Assembly: GCA_033439265.1 (NCBI GenBank)
Contig: JAVTVX010000012.1
Location: 37,599,261 to 37,663,260 of the forward strand
DNA from: Dillenia suffruticosa
Taxonomy: Eukaryota > Streptophyta > Magnoliopsida > Dilleniales > Dilleniaceae
Direction of reading: 5' to 3'
DNA length: 64,000 nucleotides
Below are positions 17,051 through 49,157 of the stretch, in pieces (within the stretch, counting starts at the first letter, position 1; each line of letters opens with the position of its first letter). Under the pieces are notes generated by a model. It saw nothing but the letters and a program-made list of their open reading frames with translations. It was not told where the DNA came from and did not search any database. The translations under genes and the position numbers were made by a program.

Positions 17051-18160
17051 AATATCTCCAACTTACACACGAGAGTATTTTATATCCATCACGAGATCAC
17101 AACTCATGCGATCTGCTGTATCACCCTACTGGATTTTCATACAAGGTTGGATGTCGTGCGATTAACGAGTACACCTACAAACAAAGACTCCTTAGCACAC
17201 CTATTAGGATGGTCGAGTATTCACCGTTAGTATCAAAAGAAAGCTGTTGTATCCCAGATCCAAAACTAATTACATCTATCGAGCTAATCTTCCGATATCG
17301 CTCGACTATATATTCACTGTTATGTTCAAATTCCTACATTGATGAACATAAAAGACCGGTCGATGAATACAATACAATGATATAATGTCAATTAGTTTTC
17401 CTTTTCCCAAACTCGAATTTATCGATCTCAATTCAGGTGTTTTTCTAGACCTGTCGTTCAGACCTCAATTTATCTTTCGAACCATCGGTAAACAAACTAA
17501 AGTAGCAAACATTAAATCATGACCTCAAGAGACAACCGAAAGTAATAAGGGTACAAGAAATCCCACCCAATGGATTTCGGATCTCACACAGTGGGGTTTG
17601 GGGATAAATTTTAAGTTATTGTCTTAAGTAATATAGCTCCCACTATCCCAAGTCGTCTTTTCACACGTGGTATAAAACACGTGCCGTAGTATTACTCCCC
17701 TATCTCTCAAAAGGGCATATGTCAGATTTCTCTAACACTATGCAGGTATGGAGACTCAGTCTACATATAAGACTTTATCCAGAGATCCCAGAGAGAGTAT
17801 TTAAGAGACAATATCACAAATCGCAGATAATATCCGAGATCTCAAATCTGTCTACTCACAAGCAACATAAATGTGGGTATTTCCATATCGGTCATATTGC
17901 ATATAATCTCATCCTGAACACGTATCATGGCGACTTATATTCTAGTAGGGTCACTCTCAAAATCTCTTACTGCTAGAAACATCTCATCTCCACTCACTCA
18001 GAGTTAGGGGTGGTCACTCATGAGAGAGAGTCGATCTCGTCTGTCTGACATATCTATTATCATATCACACAACATATATATGATAATAAAAGTAAGTACA
18101 TTAAATGAAAATATAACACAAAAAGTGACTGAATAATACACTATACTCATATATATATAA
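17051..18160 (-). other. Non-coding 3' internal region of the copia element
   Basis: About 1.1 kb lies between the end of the RNase H remnant and the 3' LTR. It holds no recognisable domain. The short plus-strand ORFs here are antisense to the element and have no family signature. Confidence 0.5.
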
Positions 18161-18162
18161 AA

Positions 18163-21081
18163 TCAATAAGTATCAATGTTATCAATAGTACAAACTGAGA
18201 AATATAAAAAAATACTCAAACCCAATGACTCACTATGCCCTAAAAAAGAATCTCTAGTGATGGGTTTGATGAAGGGGTCAGCCACCATACTGTGTGTCGA
18301 AATGTACTTGATGGTCACTTCACCCTTCTCGATGATATCCCTAACGTAATGGTATCCGGTGTCGATGTGTTTGGTTCTACTATAAAACTTAGGGTCTCGA
18401 ATGTAAGCAATAGCAGCATGATTATCACAATAAATCATTACTGGTCTCCCACTATCTGCTACAATCCCTAAGTCATCTAGTAGTCTCCGGAGTCAAACAC
18501 TCTCATGAACTGCAACTGAGCATACCACGAACTCAGCATCCATCGTAAATAGAGCAACACAAGTTTGCTTCTTGCTGCTCCATGAGATGGCCCCGCCATT
18601 AAGCAAGAAAGCAAAACCTGATGTCGATTTGCGCTTATCCAAATCGCCTCCCCAGTCGACGTCCGAATAGCTCATAAGACGCAAATCGCTTCCTCCGTAA
18701 CACAATGAGAAGTTTGCAATTCCTTTTAGATATCGAAAAATCATTTTCACTGCTCTCCAGTGACCCCTTCCAGGATTTGCCTGATATCTGCTCATCAGAC
18801 CAACTGCATAACAAATGTTCAGTCTAGTACACAACATTGCGTATATTAAACTTCCTACTGCACTAGAGTAAGTTATTTTACTCATTTTCCTTACTTCTTC
18901 TTAAGTTTTCGGATACATTTCCAGACTCAGACCTTTACCTTTGGCGATCGGAGTATCTATGAGATTATAATCACTCATCCTAAAACGCTCGAAAATTTTC
19001 TTGATGTATGTCTCTTGAAAGAGGCAACATCTTTCTCGAGCGACCCCTCTGAATCTTAACTCCGAGGATAAATTCAGATTCATCCATATCTTTCATGTCA
19101 AAGCTGGATGACAACCACGCTTTGACGGATATTAAATACTAAATGTTGTTTCTGACCAACATTATGTCATCCACATACAATAACAGGATCACAAAAGAGT
19201 TATCAAACCGAATCAGATAGACACAAGGATCCTTCTCGACCATTGTAAAACCATAAAATATTACCTCTTCATAAAATCTTAGATACCATCGTCTCGATGA
19301 TTGTTTTAGACCGTATATTGACTTCCAAAGTCGACAGTTCCATATAGATCCATCCTCTTGACCTACCAAAACGAACCCAGGGGACTGTTCCATATAGATC
19401 TCCTCATCTAGGCTCCTGTTAAGAAAAGCTATCTTAATGTCCATTTGGTGTAACTCAAGATCCATACTAGCGACAATCGCCAAAAGTAAACGGATCGAAA
19501 TAAACTTGACTATTGGGGAGAAATTAGTCTGCGTGTAACCCTTGACTACCAGACAGGTCTTGTACCTCTCAATCGATCTGTCGGCTTTTTTTTTAATTTT
19601 GAGAACCCACTTGTTCCCAATGACCTTTCTTTTCTCAGGTAAGTCAACTAACTCCCAGATTTCGTTGACTCTCATTGATTATATTTCCTCATGCATGACC
19701 TGTAACCATTGGTTCTTTGCTAAACCCTCAAGAGCCTCTTGTACAGTCCTCGGCTCTTCATCGTCTTCAAGAGTCACAATGAGGATCTCATCCTCAACCG
19801 AGAAACGGTGACGTGACACTTGTCCCCGATTACTCTTTCGAGGGGAGAGAGGTTCCACACCTTCAGATGGATCACTCTTACTAAGACCAAGATCCATAAT
19901 CGGTTCTTAAATCCCGTCACAGGGTTCGGCTGAGCCACTAGGCTCATCCATCTTATAGAATTTGAGGTCTCGATCGATTTCTCCTCTCTTAGGGAAATCA
20001 CTCTCGAGAAAAGTGACATCACGAACTCTATTTCAGTAACAATGTCGTCTGTATATTCTCCTAAGAACACATATCCTTTGGAGTGTTTAGAGTATCTAAT
20101 AAAGATACATTTCTTTTCTCGTGGGCCTAACTTGCAGTACTAATACGAGAAATCACGAATATACGCAGTATAACCCCATGGCCTCAAGTGGATAAAGTCA
20201 GACTGTCTCTCTGTCCAAATCTCATATGGGGTGTTAATTACAGACTTTGTCGGAATACGATTAAGGACATAAGCCGCAGTCAACAACGCATCCCCCCAAT
20301 GGGAGATAGGTAGGCTGGCCTATGCCATTATCGACCTCACCATCTCCAATAAAATCTTATTCCTTCTCTCGGCTACTCCATTCTGCTGAGGAGTAACAGA
20401 AATAGTCAACTGTCTCGTAATGCCTTTATCGGAACAGAGCTCTTTGAATTGTTCAGACAGATACTCGCGTCCCTGATCAGTTTTGAGAGTTTTTACCCTC
20501 AAATCTAACTGATTTTCAACCTCACTGATAAACCTCCTAAAGCACTCTAGTGCCTCAGATTCGTGCGAAATCAGGTAGACGTAACTGAAACACATGTAAT
20601 CTAAAAACGTAATAAATACGTGGCTCCGTTTCGGGTTTTCACATTTATGGGTTTACAAATATCATAATGGACCAATTGCAATGGAGTCTCAGCTCTTATT
20701 GTTTTTCCCAAATAGTTTTTTAGTGGATTTGCTCGCAAGGCAAAACTCACATATGGGCAACTAGACCTTGGTTAGCGGGTCCAACAGGCTACTCGTAGCT
20801 CACTGGACTATCCTCTCTTGCCCTATATGGCCAAACTTACTATGTCATACATTTACATCATCCACTGCACTATCAGATGCAAAAGCAATAGTAGAAGAAG
20901 AATAAATCTCATAAAATGAAATCATATCCAGTACATAAAGTTTCACGGGGACCAAACTGGAATAAATCAAAGGACTGTCATAAGTAATAGAAACTCTAGA
21001 GTTTCCCAACAGCACAGAATATCCTAACAAATCTAAATATTGGACAGATACTAGATTACGCCTAATCTCAGGAGCATACAA
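18163..21081 (-). pseudogene. Copia pol remnant (gag-pre-integrase, integrase, RT, RNase H)
   Basis: Reading on the minus strand, 21081-20845 has the gag-pre-integrase motif RRNLVS. The stretch 20595-20320 is integrase core with TDQGREYLS and TPQQNGVAERRN. The stretch 19897-19679 is the linker with the NQWLQVMHEEI lead-in. The stretch 19675-19139 is reverse transcriptase, with LHQMDIKIAFLN, YGLKQSSRRWY and the active site YVDDIM. The stretches 19083-18901, 18885-18493 and 18438-18163 are the RNase H region (SDVDWGGDLDKRKSTSG, then CDNHAAI and RTKHIDTGYH). Frames change between segments and stops interrupt the reading, so no polyprotein can be made. It belongs to the LTR element around it. Confidence 0.88.
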
Positions 21082-21249
21082 AATATCATGAAGTTATAAG
21101 ACTTGGTCATTTCGTAACAGTAGCTTACAAGTATTAATCTCTTTCACTTCTACAAATGCTCCATTCCCCACGTACAGTCTTTTCACTTGGGATTAGCACT
21201 TGCAAGCTAATGCTACGATCAGTCACAAAAATTGAAAAAATCCAATTTT

Positions 21250-21570
21250 AGGCAAACTTACTCGCTGCCGGGAGAGTCCACCCGTTGCCATACCTCGGCG
21301 GCACGTTTCCATGCGCCCTCACGCATACGGGAAGGCCTGGGCGCATACAGGATGCGCAGCGTGTCAGGCACGCGCCTGCACGAGCCCTGTGCGCGTTAGA
21401 CCACGCGCCTTAAGTGCGGGCGCTGGGGCAACGAACCTGCACGCGCGTCGGGTCTAACTCAGTGCGGTCCAGACTCAGTCTGGACCCCGGAGCCTCACGC
21501 GCCGCGTCCGCTATGCACAAACGTGCCTCTGCGTGCGTGTTATGCAGGCGCCCCACTGTTGGGATTCGTT
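21250..21570. other. GC-rich island where copia gag would be expected
   Basis: About 320 bp here is rich in GCGC, CACGCG and GTGCG motifs, in sharp contrast to the AT-rich element around it. It sits between the primer-binding site and the gag-pre-integrase remnant, where gag and protease should be. A short plus-strand ORF spans it, but its composition looks repeat-like and no zinc knuckle or protease motif is visible. Confidence 0.5.
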
Positions 21571-21983
21571 TTCGTCCGAATCTGTCTGCAACTCAGTTTT
21601 TCCAACTCGTTTCCAAAAACCTCAATTTTCGGTATAAACAACATGCATTATATATATATATAGATATATCAAAATGTAGATCTAGTAGAGACAAACACAG
21701 ATCTACCATTTTCACACACTGATTTGACCTAAAACTCGTCAAATCTGGGGTTGAAGGGTTCGGTAACTATTCACGGCCGAATGTTTCAATCAGAATTTTC
21801 TTGACCTAATCGTGCTCAGAAAATTACGAAAAAATTATTTTTTTGTTCTACGTGAGTTGGGTAATATAGTGGTATAAATGGATTCACGAAATTTATCCGT
21901 GATCCGAATCTCAAATTTTATATACTATATTTTTATACCCAAATTTAATTCTGAAAAAATCATTTAAAAATATATCTAACATA

Positions 21984-21994
21984 CTCTGATACCA
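21984..21994 (-). other. Primer-binding site (initiator Met-tRNA type)
   Basis: On the minus strand the sequence reads TGGTATCAGAG, one base inside the right LTR. This is the standard plant copia primer site complementary to the 3' end of initiator Met-tRNA. It fixes the element's orientation and identifies the right LTR as the 5' LTR. Confidence 0.9.
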
Positions 21995-21995
21995 A

Positions 21996-22483
21996 TGTTA
22001 GAGTTTGTGACTCAATCACGCAGCGAAAGCAATAATAAATAATTTTTCGAAATCATAAAAATTCAAATTCACGGTATATCTCAATCTGTGATATAAGAAA
22101 TCTCGGGAATTACAAAATCTAAATACGAATAATTTGTAGTCGAGATGATAGTCACATATAATGAACTATCAACATAAAATCACGACGTCTAAACCCTCTA
22201 ATTCGGTGATAATAGTGACAATGATTCTCTTCTCAGAATTTTGTTAACCCTCTATATTGTGTTTTGTACTTGCTGTATTTCTAATTAAAAGCAACAAGAA
22301 AAAAGAAAAGTCTTATTTACTCACATAAGGCTAGTGTGTTTTGAATGATGGGGAGGTTAGGAGATTAAGGATAATCGGTGATTATCTATTATCCATTAAC
22401 TTCCTAATTCAAAAATTTTATCTAATTAAAAAATACCCCACGTGGGCACATGGCACGTGGGCACGTGGGCATCAACTTTTACC
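21996..22483 (-). repeat. 5' LTR of the copia element (right copy)
   Basis: Homologous to 16587-17050 from TGTTAGAGTTTGTGACTC to about CATCAACTTTTACC. It is slightly longer because CACGTGGGCA is tandemly repeated near 22439-22471, where the left copy has a single CACGTGGGCATC. Most differences from the other LTR are C/T or G/A changes, as expected for ageing of a methylated element. Confidence 0.85.
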
Positions 22484-23642
22484 GATAGGAACCGGATTTC
22501 AAAGAAAATATATCAAATAAAAGATAACGAGGGTAGGAGTTTCGGTTGAGACTAGTATCGTAAACATCCATTTAGAATTTTAAATAAGAATTATCTGAAA
22601 ATAGATAAAAGTCGATACATTATAATAGGGACGTGTGAGTCGTTAGGCAAATGGGTTTAACTCAACAAAATAGCCCCAAACTTCTTAACTAATTTTTAGT
22701 TTTCTTTAGTTTATAGTCAGTCAATGGTGTTTTTAAGAGCAAATTAGGGGCATCTGTAATTAATCATTCTTTATTTTTTAAAAAATTTATGTTGTTCTTA
22801 GTTTCATGAAATTTTATCAACAAAATCTATATTTCTCAATTGAATTTTTATTCATCATCCGAATAATGAGAGCCCTTTGGAATATTCTGGAATCCATTAT
22901 CGACAAATAAAGTTTCTTCATCGATACATTTATTTAAACACAAAAAAAAAAAACACACGGGATTAATAATCCGATTAAAACAATCAACTTAATGCTATTA
23001 TTTCTTTATATACAGTAACATACCGTAAACACTAATAAACATATACAAAATGTTTTTCAGAATAATGTAGCCCGTAGTATGATTTGCAATTTGACCGTGT
23101 GAGGTTAACACATTCATATTCTCATATATGAGCTGAGATGTTATTATTACCCTTTGAAAGAAGTGGTCGCCAATCGCCGGTCGGCGCCCGCGCGAGGGAG
23201 GGGGGCTGGGAATTAGGCTATTAGGCTGGTGGGACATGTCATGGGCTTTGTTTGGGTTGGGCCTGACTTTTTTTTTGGCGGGGGGGGGGGGATGACAGGG
23301 TGGACGGGAGAGGACGAGAATGCGTGTTTGCATAGCTGTCTCTGCCAACAAGAGAACGGGTGAATCCGAAAACTGCTCCACGACCCAGATTCGTCGTCCC
23401 CCCCCCCTCTCCCCCTCTCTCTCTCTCTCTCGTGAATTCATTTGGAAACGAAAGCAAAGAATTCAGTTTTCTTTATTGGCTTTAATCAGAAGGGAAGAGG
23501 GAGAGTGAGAGTTTTGATTTTAACGACTCTGGTGGTATTGGTGCTGGTGGCTGATCTGAACGGAGGAGGACTGCCTAGGGGACAAGGAAGGGTGTGTGTC
23601 CGTCAGATCATAACATCTGATAGATAACCTAACCAAACCATC
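22484..23642. other. Promoter and 5' leader region of RABB1
   Basis: AT-rich DNA gives way at about 23160 to GC- and CT-rich sequence typical of a housekeeping promoter and 5' UTR. It includes a G run at about 23279-23291, a C run at about 23399-23406 and a CT tract at about 23413-23431. The overlapping short ORFs on both strands are low-complexity artefacts. No clear TATA box is visible. An intron in the 5' UTR cannot be excluded. Confidence 0.5.
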
Positions 23643-28106
<4,464 letters not shown>

Positions 28107-29340
28107 TCTTGATATCCCATGAATGTCATATCCTGGAAAAAAAAATGAAAACATGCTTCGCTTCTCATGACCCCCCATATATTGTTTCCTAGTTATTGTG
28201 ATGACTGCATGAGATTATCCAATTCTGGATAGGAATACATGTGAAATATTAGATTCTTGTGTAAGCATTTCTCAACTTGTGCTTCGTGTTGATTGTAAAT
28301 TTTACGATGGACCTGAATGTGATAAAAGCAGGGTTCTGTTCTGAGTGAAAAGCTCGGTTGTAATATTTCTTTTATTATTCCCCAGGTATGCCTTTTGATT
28401 GAATAGTTGGAACATCAACAAGCACCGCGCTTTTTATAGCTTTCTTATATTAAGTTCGGTAGGATGGATGGATAACTGTATTAGATTTTTTAATTATATT
28501 TTATATTTAAAATTTAAGAATAAAAAATTATATCATAAGAGTGTTTTTTTAAATTAAGTTTAATAATATTTAAATCAAATTAATTTAAATATCATTTTAA
28601 TCAACGATTGCCTCTAATGTAACGTTCCAGGTTTGAAAATTTTAGAAGCTCCACCCGTTTCGCCCCCACCACAACGGAAGACCAAAGTGAAGCCGGAATG
28701 CCAATGGCTTAAGAAGCACAATTAAGCTTCTCAACAAGAAGATGGGCCACGTGCCGCCGACGCCAACACACGCACGGCTCTTGCATTCGTTCTGGCTTGC
28801 TGCCGACGCTCCTTCCTGACCGCTAATTTGAGAAATACCTCTCATCTTATGAACAGTCGAGGGAAAATGGCGTTTGGTGCGGTGGTTTAGCCAATATATC
28901 AAAAAAAAAAAAGAAAAAATCAATACTATATAATGTAAGTAAAATTGATATTTTCGTCTTTTAATCAAATTGAAAGTTCGATTTTCCTTGAACATAGAAA
29001 AAATAATATTAGGAGACTTATCCTCATAAAATGGAATCGATCCAAATTAGTCGGGATGAAAAACTAAAGTAAAAAAAAATGGCATTTTCTGAGAAACGAA
29101 ACCCCGATTTTCTAATTCTTCAAAAACTTAATTAAATAGCATTTATTTGACATAATAAATGGTTTGACCTTTTAGAGTTTGAAGTAAATATTTAAAATAT
29201 TCTTATAATTTAATTAATTTAGTAAGGGCACCTATAATCATAATAAATTATGTGTCCTATCTTACTATAATAAAAAAAAAAAACAAGAGGAGGAGGGGGT
29301 GTGTGAGGCTTTGCCACCTCGGCGGTGAACAGTTTGCCAC
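28107..29340. other. RABB1 3' flank and intergenic DNA
   Basis: RABB1 3' UTR sequence is followed by AT-rich DNA. A more GC-rich patch at about 28620-28880 has the composition of old genic or promoter DNA but no supported exon. A purine-rich stretch at 29283-29345 (GAGGAGGAGGGGGTGTG, then TGCCACCTCGGCGGTGAACAG) is the first copy of a module repeated in the array to its right. Confidence 0.45.
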
Positions 29341-31648
29341 TGTTCATCAGTTTTTTTTCTTTTTATGAGTTTTTTTTCTTTTTACCTTTTTTCACTCATT
29401 TATCCACTTTTTTTTGCTTCTTTTTTTTTTTTACTTTTTTTTCACCCTTCTCCTTTCCTTTCCTTTCCTTTTTTTTTTTTTTTTTTTACTTTTTTTAGAT
29501 TTCTTCTTCTTCATTTTTTTACTTTTTTTTTCTATCATTCACCCTTCATTTTTTTCGCTCCTTTTTTTTGGTTTCATGGTTATTGATTTGTTACTGTTCT
29601 TTTTTTTTTACTTCTTTTTTTTCATACATTTATCCATTTTTTACCTTTTTTTTTCGTCCTTCACCCTCACCCTTCCATTTTTTTTTTTACTTTTTTTGAG
29701 TTTCTTCTTTTTTTTACCATTCACCATTCTTTTTTTTACTCTTTTTTTTTATTTCCACTATTACCAATTTGCGATTATTCATATTTTTTTACTTCTATCT
29801 ATTTACCCTTTTTTACTTCTTTTTTTTCATCATTCATCCTTCCTTTTTTTTTTTTACTTTTTTTGGGTTTCTACATTTTTTACTTTTTTTTTCACTCCCT
29901 TTTTAAGAATTTCATGTTACCGGTTTGCTGATATTCTTTCTTTTTAACTTTTTTTGTTTCTTCTTTTTTTTGCTTTTTTTTTTTACTTCTTTTTTTCCCT
30001 CCCTTCACCCTCCATTTTTTTTATTCTTTTACTTTCTTTTGGGTCTCTTCTTATTCTTTCTTTTTTTTTTTTTTTTTACTTCTCTTTTTCTCCATCCTTC
30101 ACCCATTTTTTTTTTACTCTTTTTTTTGGATTCCATGTTAACAGTTTGCTGCTATTTCTATTTTTTGTTTTTCTCTTTTTCTTTTTTATTTCTTTTTTTT
30201 CTTCCTTCACCCTTTTTTTTCCTTATTAATCTATCTCTTCTCATCTCTCCACTTTTTTTCACTTCTTTTTTTGTGGGTTTCACTGTTTTCGTAACTTTCT
30301 TTGGAAGTCCCTCCTCGTTTTGATGTCCCTTGGTATAACTTAGTTTTTTTGAGTCATTTTCTTTTTTTAAGCTCTTTTGTATTGTATAATTTGTTAAAAT
30401 ACCTTTCGATAAAAAAACTGTGTGCATATACAGTTACATGCCATTGAAGATTTTTTTAAAAAAACAAGTGGGGAGGGGGAGGTACAGTTTGTTACTATTC
30501 CTTTATTTTTTTTACTTCTTTTTTTCATCCTTTACCCTTCGATTTTTTTGTTTTTGCTTTTTTTATTTCTTTTTTTTTTCGCGCTTCACTTTTCCTCCTT
30601 TTTTTTTTAACTTTTTTTAGGTTTTCTTTTTTTTTTTTTCACCCTTCACCCTTTTATTTTTTCACTCTTTTTTTTTTGGGTTCACCTAGTACCCGTTTCA
30701 TACTATTCCCTTTTTTTTACTATTTTTTTGTTTCTTCTTTTTCTTTTTTACTTCTTTTTTTCACTTTTTCCTTATTCTTTCAATAATTATAATGCACACA
30801 AGAAAAAGAAAAAAAAAACTGAGCTAAAGCCGCACCTTGTGGGGAGGGGGAGTGCTTTAGGAGTACAACGTCGGATGGGAACAGTGAACTGTTATTCCCC
30901 CTCCTTTTTTTCTTTTTTTGGTATTTCTTCATCATTTTTTTTACCCATTTGTCTTTTTTTCCTTCCTTTTTTTTCCATCCTTTTTCCTTCCCCTTTTTCC
31001 TTTTTTTTTTTTGCTTTTTCGGGTTTCTTCTTTTCTTTTTTTACCCTTTGCCCTCTTCTTTTTCATTATTTTTTTGGATTTTACTATTATTGGTTTGCTA
31101 CTTTTGTTTTTTTTTTTTTACTTTTTTTTCACCCTACACCCTTTCTCTTTTTTTTTTAACTTTTTTTTGGTTTCTTCTTCTTCTTCTTTTTTTAACTCTT
31201 TTTTTTTCACCATTCATCCTTCTTTTTTTCACTCATTTTTTTGTTTCATTGTTACCGGTTTGTTACCTTTTTTTTTCTTTACTTCTTTTTTTTTTTTTCT
31301 TCTTTTCCTTTTTTACTTTTTTTCCCACCCTTTACTCATGGGGAGGGAGGAGTGGGAGGGAATGTCACCTCAGATAGAAATAGTTGGATACTTTTCCCTT
31401 TTTTTAAGAGTTTCTTTTTCATGGAGGGGGAGTATTTTGGGAGTGCCACCTAGGACTGAAACATTTTTTACTTTTTTTAGATTTCTTCTTCTTCTATTTT
31501 TTTATTTCTTTTTTTCACTCTTCGTCTTTTTTTTTCACTCATTTTTTTTGAGTTCCATTGTTACTGGTTTTCTACTTTTACTTTTTTTTTTTTACTTCTT
31601 ATTTTATCCATTTATCCGTCTTTTTACTTATTCTTTTTTTTACCCTAC

Positions 31649-31680
<32 letters not shown>

Positions 31681-32510
31681 ACTTTTTTTGTTTATTCTTT
31701 TTCTTTTTTTTTAACTTTTTTTTCACCCTTCACATTTTTTTCTCATTCATTTTTTTTATTCGACTATTACCGATTTGTTATTATTCTTTTTTTCTTTACT
31801 TATTTTTTTTATTTCTTCTTTTCCTTTTTTATTTTTTTCCACCATTCACTTGTGAGGAAGGGGGAGTATAAGGGAATGCAAAATCGGATGAAAACAGTTG
31901 GATACCGTTTCCTTTTTTTTAGGGATTTCTTCTTTGAGGAGAGGATACCTTAGGAGTACCACATAGGACGGGAACAATAGGTTACCATTCCCCCTTTTTT
32001 TTTCTCTTTTTTTGGTGTTTCTTCATTTTTCTTACTTCTTTTTATTTTCACTCATTTATCCTTTTTTTTCTTCTTTTTTTTCACCATTTTCCATTCTCTT
32101 TTTTCCTTTTTTTATACATTTTTTTGGATTTCTTTTTCTTCTTCTTTTTTACTTTTTTTAAACCCTTTTCATTTTTTTTTTGCTCTTTTTTTGTTTTACT
32201 ATTATCGGTTTGCTACTTTTATTTTTTTACACATTTTCCCTTTTTTTGCTTCTTCTTTTTTTTATTTCTTTTTTTTATCCTACACCCTTTTTTTACTTTT
32301 TTTGAGTTTTTTCTTCCTTTTTTCACCTTTCACCATTCTTTTTTTTCACTTTTTTATTTCACTATTACCGGTTTGTTATTATTTTTTTATTTCTTTTTTT
32401 TTTTTGGTTTCTTGCTTTCCTTTTTTATTTTATTTCCACCTTTCACTTGTGTGAGAGGGGAAGTCGGATGGAATAGTTGGTTACTGTTTCCTCTTTTCTG
32501 GAGGGTAAAC
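29340..32510. repeat. 3.2-kb pyrimidine-rich degenerate tandem array
   Basis: The plus strand is almost all T with interspersed C (TTTTTTCACCCTTC, TTTTACTTCTTTTTT). Two sets of anchors recur. The first is variants of TTACCGGTTTGCTACTATTC, for example near 29918, 30138, 31253, 31768, 32200 and 32367, commonly about 160-220 bp apart. The second is GGGGAGGGGGAGT followed by a variant of CGGATGGGAACAGT, near 30471, 30838, 31338, 31421, 31851, 31934 and 32448. A third module, AATAATTATAAnnCACA plus an A-rich stretch and GGCCGCAnCTTGTG-like sequence, occurs at about 30783 and 32514. The long phenylalanine-rich ORFs it generates are not genes. It lies between RABB1 and the GAUT gene. Confidence 0.75.
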
Positions 32511-32887
32511 CCTAATAATTATAACACACGTAAGGAAAAAAAAAAAATCAAGGCCGCAACTTGTGCGTGTGTATTGCTCTTTTTTTTCTCAATTGTTGCA
32601 ATTAAATTAAATAGAAAATAATTGTGGGACCGACTGCAAGTCGTATTGTGGTGAATAGCGTTTCGTAACTGTTAATTGTCGTTACGTTATTATTTGGTAA
32701 TTATTGGAAAGTAGTGGCTAGCGACTGGTAATGGGCATTTGCCCTTGTCCCCACAGAAGAAGATCTTTCTTCTGTGAGGAGTTGAATTGGCTTGTATATA
32801 TGAATACAGTTCCAGAGTAGCTAGAGACAACTTCTTCTTCTTCTTCTTCTTCTCGATTTCGATTTGGATCTGTTGTGAAACACGAGG
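32511..32887 (+). promoter_or_regulatory. Promoter and 5' leader of the GAUT-like gene
   Basis: A TATA-like element TATATA in the context CTTGTATATATGAATAC lies at about 32795-32800, 90 bp upstream of the first ATG. A (CTT)n leader follows at about 32830-32853, a common feature of plant 5' UTRs. No other site can be named with confidence. Confidence 0.5.

Positions 32888-49157
<16,270 letters not shown>

Larger units (their letters stand above)
16587..22483 (-). mobile_element. Degenerate Ty1/copia LTR retrotransposon
   Basis: Two similar LTRs (16587-about 17050 and 21996-about 22483) bracket a minus-strand pol remnant in copia order: integrase, reverse transcriptase, RNase H. A primer-binding site complementary to initiator Met-tRNA lies just inside the right LTR, which is therefore the 5' LTR. 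The LTRs begin TGTTAG on the plus strand and differ at many sites, mostly transitions, plus small indels. The insertion is therefore old. Pol is broken by stops and frameshifts, and gag is not recognisable. I could not find a clear 5-bp target duplication. The element sits between the GH36 and RABB1 genes. Confidence 0.9.

Noticed and set aside
16931..17976. Plus-strand ORFs within the copia element
   Set aside because: They are antisense to the element in its LTR and 3' non-coding part, with no recognisable domain.
22998..23627. Overlapping ORFs on both strands upstream of RABB1
   Set aside because: They lie in a CT- and G-rich leader/promoter region, are low complexity and have no family signature.
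29365..32621. Long plus-strand ORFs of 60-317 codons rich in Phe, Leu and Ser
   Set aside because: They are translations of the T/C-rich array. All are low complexity, overlap in several frames and lack start context or domains.
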